This document shows, in pieces, positions 15,517 to 17,158 of a stretch of 17,158 bases of DNA (positions are counted from its first letter, which is position 1; the number at the start of each line of letters is the position of its first letter). The notes under the pieces were generated by a model. It did no database searches. It was not told the DNA's origin and saw only the letters and a list, made by a program, of their open reading frames with translations. Source of the stretch: an uncultured Collinsella sp. (GTDB lineage: Bacteria; Actinomycetota; Coriobacteriia; Coriobacteriales; Coriobacteriaceae). The stretch lies in the NCBI GenBank assembly GCA_900552145.1, contig URYW01000034.1, positions 1-17,158 on the forward strand, written 5' to 3'. The position numbers and the translations under genes are program-made.

Positions 15517-16482
15517 CTACAGACGCTGCGCCACGCGGATTTTGGCTGATCTCGCCCGAGGGTTGCGCTCAACCTCATCAGGCTGGGCAACCAAGGGTTT
15601 GCGGGTGATGACCTTGAGTATCGGCACGTTGCCGCACACGCACACCGGAATCTCCGGTGGACACGTGCACCCCTGGCTCATCTCCTTAAAGTGGTTCTTT
15701 ACGATACGGTCCTCGAGCGAGTGATACGAGATGACGCAGATACGTCCGCCCGGGTTGAGCCACCTGGTGGCGGCATCAAGCCCTCGTTCGAGCACATCGA
15801 GCTCGTGATTGACCTCGATGCGAATGGCCTGGAAACTTTTCTTGGCCGGGTGTCCGCCATGCCGACGAGCGGCAGCCGGGATACCCGCCTTGATGATCTC
15901 GACAAATTGGCCGGTGGTTTCAATCGGTTCTTGCTCGCGGCGGCGCACGATCTCGCGCGCGATCTGCGAGGCGAACTTCTCTTCGCCGTAGACGCGTAGA
16001 ATCCGGGCGAGGTCGTGTTCGTTATAGGTGTTGATGACCTCAGCTGCGTTTAAGGTGTTATTACCCGGATCCATCCGCATGTCCAATGGGGCGTCCTCGT
16101 TATACGAAAAGCCCCTGCCAGGGATATCGAGTTGCGGTGACGAAACGCCCAAATCGAACAGGAAGCCATCGACCCCGGGCACCTCGGCCGAGCAAAGCAG
16201 CTCGTCCAAGTCGCCGAAGTTGCCCTTCAGCAGCTGGTGCGGAACGCCGGGAACCTCGCGGTCCAGACGGGCGCCAGCGGCCTCGAGGGCCATGTCGTCC
16301 TGATCGACGCCGAGCAAAAGGCCCGTCTCCCCCACCTGCGCGGCCATTTTTACCGAATGGCCGGCACCGCCAAGGGTGCAATCGCAGACAACGGAGCCGC
16401 TCTTTAGCCGCAGCGACTCAAGCACTTCGCCGAGCATGACAGGTTCATGCCGATATTCTTGTGTCAAGATCCCACGCTCCAT
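15517..16482 (-). CDS. rsmH: 16S rRNA (cytosine(1402)-N(4))-methyltransferase RsmH (MraW)
   Basis: A 321-residue SAM-dependent methyltransferase acting on C1402 of 16S rRNA in the decoding centre. Signatures: HEPVMLGEVLE at the N-terminus, the SAM loop DCTLGGAGHS (34-43), DGFLFDLGVSSPQLD (about 105-119), GFSYNEDAPLDMRMD, KSFQAIRIEVNHEL and ISYHSLEDRIVK (251-262). Two CxC pairs (272/274 and 281/283) lie near the C-terminus, a pattern common in this family. The ATG at 16482 lies 20 nt after the mraZ stop but has only a poor ribosome-binding site. An in-frame TTG at 16467 has GGAG 9 nt upstream and would also give a normal N-terminus, so the true start is open. Confidence 0.97.
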   Translation of the reverse strand: MERGILTQEYRHEPVMLGEVLESLRLKSGSVVCDCTLGGAGHSVKMAAQVGETGLLLGVDQDDMALEAAGARLDREVPGVPHQLLKGNFGDLDELLCSAEVPGVDGFLFDLGVSSPQLDIPGRGFSYNEDAPLDMRMDPGNNTLNAAEVINTYNEHDLARILRVYGEEKFASQIAREIVRRREQEPIETTGQFVEIIKAGIPAAARRHGGHPAKKSFQAIRIEVNHELDVLERGLDAATRWLNPGGRICVISYHSLEDRIVKNHFKEMSQGCTCPPEIPVCVCGNVPILKVITRKPLVAQPDEVERNPRARSAKIRVAQRL

Positions 16483-16502
16483 CCGTTACCCGTGCCTTGC
16501 CC

Positions 16503-16937
16503 TTACGAGAAGAAGAGGTCCAGCAGGGCCTCATCGTCATCGTCCTCATCGGCCGCGGCGCGATCCCAAACCTCAAGGTGGTCGTAGTTGCCCACAACCG
16601 TGACCTCGCGGTCGAGGTTCGCCTGCTTGCGGAGAGACTCGGAAAGACCGATACGACCGGCGCTGTCCACGTCCATCGACGTGGTGCGCTTGTTGATCGC
16701 CCTCATGAGCTTCTGGTCATTAATGTCACGCGGGTTAAAACCCTCGTGGCCCTCACGACCCGCGAAGAGTCCTTCGACCCACTTATCGAAGGCCTCGGCA
16801 GAGAACACGTACAGAGCATCGACATCCAGGGCTTTGAACACGCGAACATGCTCTCCAAGCTCCTCGCGAAGGGGTGCAGGCAGGGACAGACGACCTTTTG
16901 CATCGAGATTGCGCTCGTATGCACCAGTCATTCCCAT
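16503..16937 (-). CDS. mraZ: Transcriptional regulator MraZ
   Basis: A 144-residue protein with two tandem SpoVT/AbrB-like half-domains, each with the DxxxR motif: DAKGR (12-16) and DSAGR (91-95). The VVGNYDHLEVWD stretch near the end is typical of MraZ. A short acidic tail (DEDDDDEALLD) follows. In E. coli and others MraZ binds short repeated boxes upstream of its own gene and regulates the dcw operon; being first in the cluster fits this. The ATG at 16937 has GGGAGG 6 nt upstream. The ATG two codons later is closer to the usual MraZ N-terminus but is worse placed. The leader carries two palindromes that may be its operators. Confidence 0.97.
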   Translation of the reverse strand: MGMTGAYERNLDAKGRLSLPAPLREELGEHVRVFKALDVDALYVFSAEAFDKWVEGLFAGREGHEGFNPRDINDQKLMRAINKRTTSMDVDSAGRIGLSESLRKQANLDREVTVVGNYDHLEVWDRAAADEDDDDEALLDLFFS

Positions 16938-16943
16938 GTGCGC

Positions 16944-16949
16944 CCTCCC
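16944..16949 (-). promoter_or_regulatory. Ribosome-binding site of mraZ
   Basis: GGGAGG on the minus strand, 6 nt before the ATG at 16937. It favours that ATG over the in-frame ATG at 16931. Confidence 0.75.
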
Positions 16950-16973
16950 CTCGGCTACTCAGATGGCACGTAC

Positions 16974-16990
16974 GCGGGGAACCACCCCGC
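16974..16990. promoter_or_regulatory. Palindrome 2 in the mraZ leader, candidate MraZ operator
   Basis: A perfect inverted repeat with 6-bp arms, GCGGGG-N5-CCCCGC, whose centre reads AACCA on the plus strand. It shares GGGGAACC[A/G]CCCC with the palindrome 37 bp away. It lies a few bases downstream of the predicted transcription start. No U-tract follows, so it is not a terminator. The repeat is seen; its role is inferred. Confidence 0.55.
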
Positions 16991-17005
16991 CTGTCGACGT
17001 CATTA

Positions 17006-17034
17006 ATAATATGGGGAACCGCCCCATTTTTAAA
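17006..17034 (-). promoter_or_regulatory. Candidate mraZ (dcw operon) promoter
   Basis: On the minus strand the -35-like TTTAAA (17034-17029, 4/6 to consensus) and the -10-like TATTAT (17011-17006, 5/6) are separated by exactly 17 nt. Transcription would begin near 16999, giving a leader of roughly 60 nt before mraZ. The spacer is almost wholly occupied by the palindrome at 17011-17027. Confidence 0.6.
17011..17027. promoter_or_regulatory. Palindrome 1 in the mraZ promoter spacer, candidate MraZ operator
   Basis: A perfect inverted repeat with 6-bp arms, ATGGGG-N5-CCCCAT, centre AACCG on the plus strand. It contains TGGGG, which fits the TGGGN unit described for E. coli MraZ boxes, though here the units face each other instead of repeating directly. 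Binding would cover the region between -35 and -10 and so repress the promoter. Confidence 0.55.
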
Positions 17035-17061
17035 CACCTTTAACCAAACCATAAAAGACAA

Positions 17062-17158
<97 letters not shown>

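Noticed and set aside
16974..16990. GC-rich hairpin in the mraZ leader as an attenuator/terminator
   Set aside because: The stem is short and no U-tract follows on either strand. Its near-copy overlaps the promoter, so an operator role is more likely.

Overview
The window holds most of a division and cell-wall (dcw) gene cluster, entirely on the minus strand. Reading minus-strand 5'->3' (right to left) the order is mraZ, rsmH, an ftsL-like gene, ftsI (class B PBP), murF, mraY, murD, ftsW, murG, murC, murB, ftsQ and ftsZ. A separate short unit follows, pgeF and the 5' part of a pstS-type phosphate-binding lipoprotein gene that runs off the left edge. Every gene is recognised from family motifs. 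I saw no tRNA, rRNA, CRISPR array, insertion sequence or phage gene. The DNA is GC-rich, ftsA is absent, ftsQ is followed by ftsZ and then pgeF, and the divisome membrane proteins carry long basic disordered tails. This fits Actinomycetota. My best guess is a gut Coriobacteriia of the Collinsella kind, but that is inference from gene order and protein character, not a database match.

Layout from the right edge: 17062-17158 is a C7 run followed by 90 bases that are almost all A, which looks like a contig-end artefact. Next (about 16938-17034) comes the mraZ leader, with a candidate promoter and two near-identical 17-bp palindromes, one of which fills the promoter spacer. These are good candidates for MraZ operators. 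The cluster then runs with short gaps or overlaps. The larger internal gaps are 90 nt (rsmH/ftsL), 127 nt (ftsI/murF, where murE would normally sit), 97 nt (murG/murC) and 199 nt (ftsQ/ftsZ, AT-rich and probably carrying ftsZ promoters). A strong intrinsic terminator lies just after ftsZ (1391-1420). pgeF then has its own leader, and its stop codon overlaps the pstS start (ATGA). No gene-free stretch exceeds 300 bases.

The genes form one pathway. MurB, MurC, MurD and MurF build UDP-MurNAc-pentapeptide (MurA and MurE must be encoded elsewhere). MraY and MurG make lipid I and lipid II. FtsW and FtsI polymerise and crosslink septal peptidoglycan. FtsQ and FtsL are the bitopic regulators of that synthase, and FtsZ is the cytoskeletal ring. 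MraZ is the likely autoregulator, RsmH the 16S rRNA m4C1402 methyltransferase, and PgeF repairs mis-incorporated amino acids in peptidoglycan precursors. I did not find a convincing undescribed system. The points worth a second look are the mraZ operator architecture, the missing murE, the repeat-containing FtsQ tail, and the pgeF-pstS coupling with a possible Pho-type box.
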